From Botryococcus braunii (Eukaryota > Chlorophyta > Trebouxiophyceae), in the NCBI GenBank assembly GCA_002005505.1, contig MVGU01000716.1:117501-132500 (forward strand): a DNA stretch of 15,000 nucleotides, given 5' to 3'. The number at the start of each line of letters is the position of its first letter. The first letter of the stretch is position 1. Under the pieces are notes generated by a model. It ran no database searches. It saw only the letters and a list, made by a program, of their open reading frames with translations, and had not been told where the DNA came from. Shown here in pieces: positions 9,076 to 15,000 of this stretch. Both the position numbers and the translations under genes were made by a program.

Positions 9076-11119
9076 GAGAAGGCGGGGAGGGCGTGGAAGC
9101 AACAGAAGAAACTAGAAGAAGCAAATACGCATTACGTGTGGACAGTCATTCTGAAGAGTGACTCGCTCAAGGCTTGCATGGGGAGATGTATCGTTTGCAC
9201 AAAAGTCTTTGATGGCTGCAGACTGAGAAAGGTCTTGAACGAATCACCTTTCCTGTCCGGAGGTTGTATGTTGTTCCGTCAAATGGCACCTCAATTGTTG
9301 GCTGCCCCTCCCCTGCAAATATCACACTGATGGTGACACCAAGATCTTAGGTGGCTCTAGGAAAACGGGACCTAGCCATCGTACTGCACGTCACGTTGCC
9401 AATGGGCAAAGTGTAGATCTAGAGTATTCCTGCCTTGGGCAGGAGCATCTCCTGGTTCTACAAGAACAGCTTCATCATATTATGACAGGAGCATCCACAG
9501 GGTTTCCCAGTGGGCTTAGCTTAACCCCATGGGCATAGTGTACACAACATTGTCATAACGTTACCTTCCCTGAACAGTCCTTGTCTACAGAGTTCCGAAC
9601 CTGTCGTCGACGTTTTGGCAACAACTCTTCTAATATACTATTAGAGCTCATCCAAGCAAGGAAGGAGGAAGGAAACAAGACATCCAGGACCAGCCATTAT
9701 GGCTGAAGGCTTACTTTCAAATATTCTGGCGTCTACAAGAGGATACTTGTATGCAGTCGAGTTTGCATCTGAGCAAAAAATCTCTCCATCCACTTTGTAC
9801 AAAACCACGGTACTTTTATCCTTCAATTCCACAGGAATGATGTTCTTTGCCTGCAAAGAAGCATGTGGTGATCATCAGCAGCCCTGGCACAATGGCACTA
9901 CAGTTCTGTCCTTACGGAACAAGCTACATCCACCAAGTTGAATACGTATCTGGAACATGAGTTGTGAGACAGTGACAATGGACATTGATTTATGCGTTTA
10001 TCTGCCAAATTTAACAACGTATCTGGAACATGAGCGGTGCAAGCTTGACAAGGGACATTGATTTATTATGTGGCTATGTGGCTCAAAGAGGCCCATATCC
10101 CTGACTTGTCACGCCCTCTCACCTTGATGGGACACACACCACAGCAGCAGGGACACATGCCATGTCAGCCTGGCACGGTCTGCCAGACCAGCGTGGCCCT
10201 TACCTGGAAATCCGAGAGATTGCTTATTCGAATCCAGTCTGAATCAGAAACCTCCAGCTTCTTTTTGACTGGGGATAGTGATGGCAAACCGGCTCGGCGG
10301 GTAGCCTGCGCTCGCACAGACAGCCAGTCCCCAATTGAACTTGCAAACTACTTCAGGGTCCAGCTGAGGGGTAGATGGCTGGCATTGAGTTGTACTAGGG
10401 TCTTGCATTGTGTCAGTGTCCATTTACAAATACGACGGCCCTTCATGCGTGCGCGCTGGGGGCTTCCCTAAACACATTCCCCGCACCGGCTTTCCCCCTT
10501 TGCTGTTGCTGGTACCGAATCCTTTTTTAGCTGCCTGACAAAATACGGAAGTTGAAGGACGTGTTCTGAGCTTCGTCAGCTTCTCTACATGTAGTGGAAT
10601 CGTGCCAGAACCGTTGACGAGCACATCGTTTCGGATTAAGGAATTACCTACGGAGCATACCCAAGTGACATTAGGAATGTTTTATCAGGTGTACAACTTA
10701 AGCTGCATTTCCTAATCATATATGGCGCTGGGACAGTCTCAACACACCGTAGATCATAGCGAACTTAGCCTCTCAAGAACTCGCCATGTCGATGACCCAG
10801 ATGAACAGGCAATCACCAGCAATGGTAAACAACTTTCTCAAGATATCAGAAAGACGCGAACCGAAGAATATGACCCAGCTGGTCAGTTCGCTAGGCTGTT
10901 TTTTACAAGATAGGAAATCCAGAAGTACATATGACATCTGACTAGGCCAGATGGGGCAACGTGGCGTCGAATTTTGTAGAGAAACAAAATCCCGAAAAAT
11001 ACATGAGGGATGTAACAGATGATTACAACACTAGAAGAGGAGGATAGCCTGAAGGGACTTGCGTTGTCGTTGTTGTTATTAGAACATGTGCTGTCGCACA
11101 CGATGCAGAGCCGGGTCAT
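8605..11119 (-). CDS. Rieske-like domain protein, PSB33/TEF5-like (gene span)
   Basis: Minus-strand gene with exons, in coding order: 11027-11119 (tentative), 10487-10534, 9715-9850, 9248-9312 and 8605-8745. The four domain exons join in phase (0, 1, 0) to 129 residues plus stop. Seen: an AAKKGFG...KP segment of the kind that follows a transit peptide; [43 protein letters not shown]; and VYPVKVD. This order matches the Rieske-fold proteins of the green lineage, where PSB33/TEF5 is a thylakoid protein supporting photosystem II. The domain has no His and only two Cys, so it cannot bind a [2Fe-2S] cluster in the Rieske manner; to my knowledge PSB33 also lacks those ligands. I see no membrane segment in these exons, unlike what I recall for the land-plant protein. 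It diverges from the oxidase gene at 11225. The 5' end is unresolved. Confidence 0.7.
8868..9074. repeat. GC then CA microsatellite in an intron
   Basis: (GC)9 at 8868-8885 leads into (CA)n, interrupted at 8951-9000 by a CACG/GGCACGCA-rich segment, then (CA)n again to 9074. It lies within the Rieske-like gene's intron (8746-9247). Alternating purine-pyrimidine runs of this kind favour Z-DNA. Confidence 0.97.
9248..9312 (-). CDS. Rieske-like gene, middle exon of 65 nt
   Basis: Encodes the [21 protein letters not shown] segment, where true Rieske proteins have a Cys-x2-His cluster loop; neither ligand is present. Acceptor TTTGCAG|GG (phase 1) and donor AAG|GTGATT (phase 0). Its neighbours fit in phase. 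Confidence 0.8.
9715..9850 (-). CDS. Rieske-like gene, exon with start of the fold
   Basis: Encodes [12 protein letters not shown].. to ..PLVDARIFE. The acceptor TTCTTTGCAG|GCA is strong, and the donor GAAA|GTAAGC is strong (phase 1). A TTG just upstream is part of the acceptor, not a start. Confidence 0.8.
9944..10066. repeat. Two imperfect copies of a ~50-bp sequence
   Basis: ACGTATCTGGAACATGAG begins both 9944 and 10017, and GGACATTGATTTAT ends both, so the period is about 73 bp. It lies in the intron 9851-10486, where I see no gene of its own. Confidence 0.8.
10487..10534 (-). CDS. Rieske-like gene, transit-peptide border exon
   Basis: Encodes [16 protein letters not shown] and ends at donor CCG|GTGCGG in phase 0. 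A good acceptor, TATTTTGTCAG|GCA, would start it at 10534. The frame stays open upstream to 10681 but contains no ATG, so an upstream exon or a longer version of this exon must supply the start. Confidence 0.55.
10535..11026 (-). other. Probable 5' intron of the Rieske-like gene
   Basis: No supported gene. If 11027-11119 is the first exon, this 492-bp segment starts GTAATC and ends TTTTGTCAG on the minus strand. A 63-codon plus-strand frame at 10722-10913 has no recognisable content. Confidence 0.3.
11027..11119 (-). CDS. Candidate first exon of Rieske-like gene
   Basis: ATG 11119 opens 31 codons rich in Ser and Asn (ending [12 protein letters not shown]), then a GTAATC donor in phase 0. Joined to 10534 it would make a plausible plastid transit peptide. 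This rests only on phase, composition and spacing. Confidence 0.3.
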
Positions 11120-11224
11120 AAGTTCCTGCTCTCGTTTGATAAATCCATCTGCCACTCTTCGAGCATGCAGTTGTTTACGCCTGTTGAAACTTAATGAAAC
11201 ACTTTGTTTAACGTCAAGGCATTG
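11120..11224. promoter_or_regulatory. Possible short bidirectional promoter
   Basis: This lies between the candidate minus-strand ATG (11119) and the first ATG of the oxidase (11225), with an in-frame stop TGA at 11195-11197 for the latter. No TATA-like box is evident. If the Rieske-like gene starts elsewhere, the shared region is larger (to about 10680). Confidence 0.3.

Positions 11225-15000
<3,776 letters not shown>

Noticed and set aside
8748..9124. Cys-Val-rich frames over the CA tract
   Set aside because: Translation of (CA)n; not a metallothionein or toxin-like peptide.
10058..10471. 137-codon plus-strand frame
   Set aside because: It lies in an intron of the minus-strand gene and shows no recognisable motif.
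10722..10913. 63-codon plus-strand frame as a possible upstream exon of the oxidase
   Set aside because: No in-phase donor joining it to 11225 was evident, and the leader from 11225 already looks like a transit peptide.

Overview
The window looks like nuclear DNA of a photosynthetic eukaryote, most likely a green alga. A large-genome prasinophyte would fit, but that is only an impression from the style of the sequence. Reasons: genes are widely spaced, two genes on the right are built from exons with GT..AG introns, both resemble plastid protein families of the green lineage, and the DNA is full of long microsatellites (GA, CA, CT, poly-T/poly-G) and minisatellites. I see no bacterial operon, rRNA, tRNA, CRISPR array or transposase.

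Left half (1-8440): a tandem duplication. Copy A has an intron-free gene at 763-2706 (647 aa). Copy B has its paralogue at 4998-6803 (601 aa). Their start codons lie 4,235 bp apart, and 5' and 3' flanks are recognisably homologous. A third partial copy (about 7650-8440) keeps only 3' flank and no gene. I do not recognise the protein family; it looks mostly helical and cysteine-rich. A 54-bp perfect palindrome, a touching 24-bp near-palindrome, a 14-bp-stem hairpin and a GA tract of over 300 bp separate copies A and B.

Right half (8605-15000): two divergent, intron-containing genes. On the minus strand, exons at 10487-10534, 9715-9850, 9248-9312 and 8605-8745 join in phase into a Rieske-like domain resembling PSB33/TEF5 of thylakoids, without the Cys/His iron-sulfur ligands. 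Its first exon is uncertain (candidate 11027-11119). On the plus strand, exons at 11225-11369, 12348-12493, 13589-13811 and 14800-15000 encode an FAD-dependent oxidoreductase of the phytoene/zeta-carotene-desaturase (amine oxidase) superfamily, with a transit-peptide-like N-terminus; it runs off the right edge. The pair may share a promoter of about 105 bp and could be co-expressed.

The most unusual feature is the intron architecture of the oxidase. Intron 2 starts with a tandem array repeating its own donor motif (CAGGTCC) and ends with an array of about 16 units repeating its own acceptor plus the first codons of exon 3 (CAG|TACCACAACAT). Introns 1 and 2 also have direct repeats spanning their two splice sites. 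This is what intron birth or growth by tandem duplication of splice junctions would look like.
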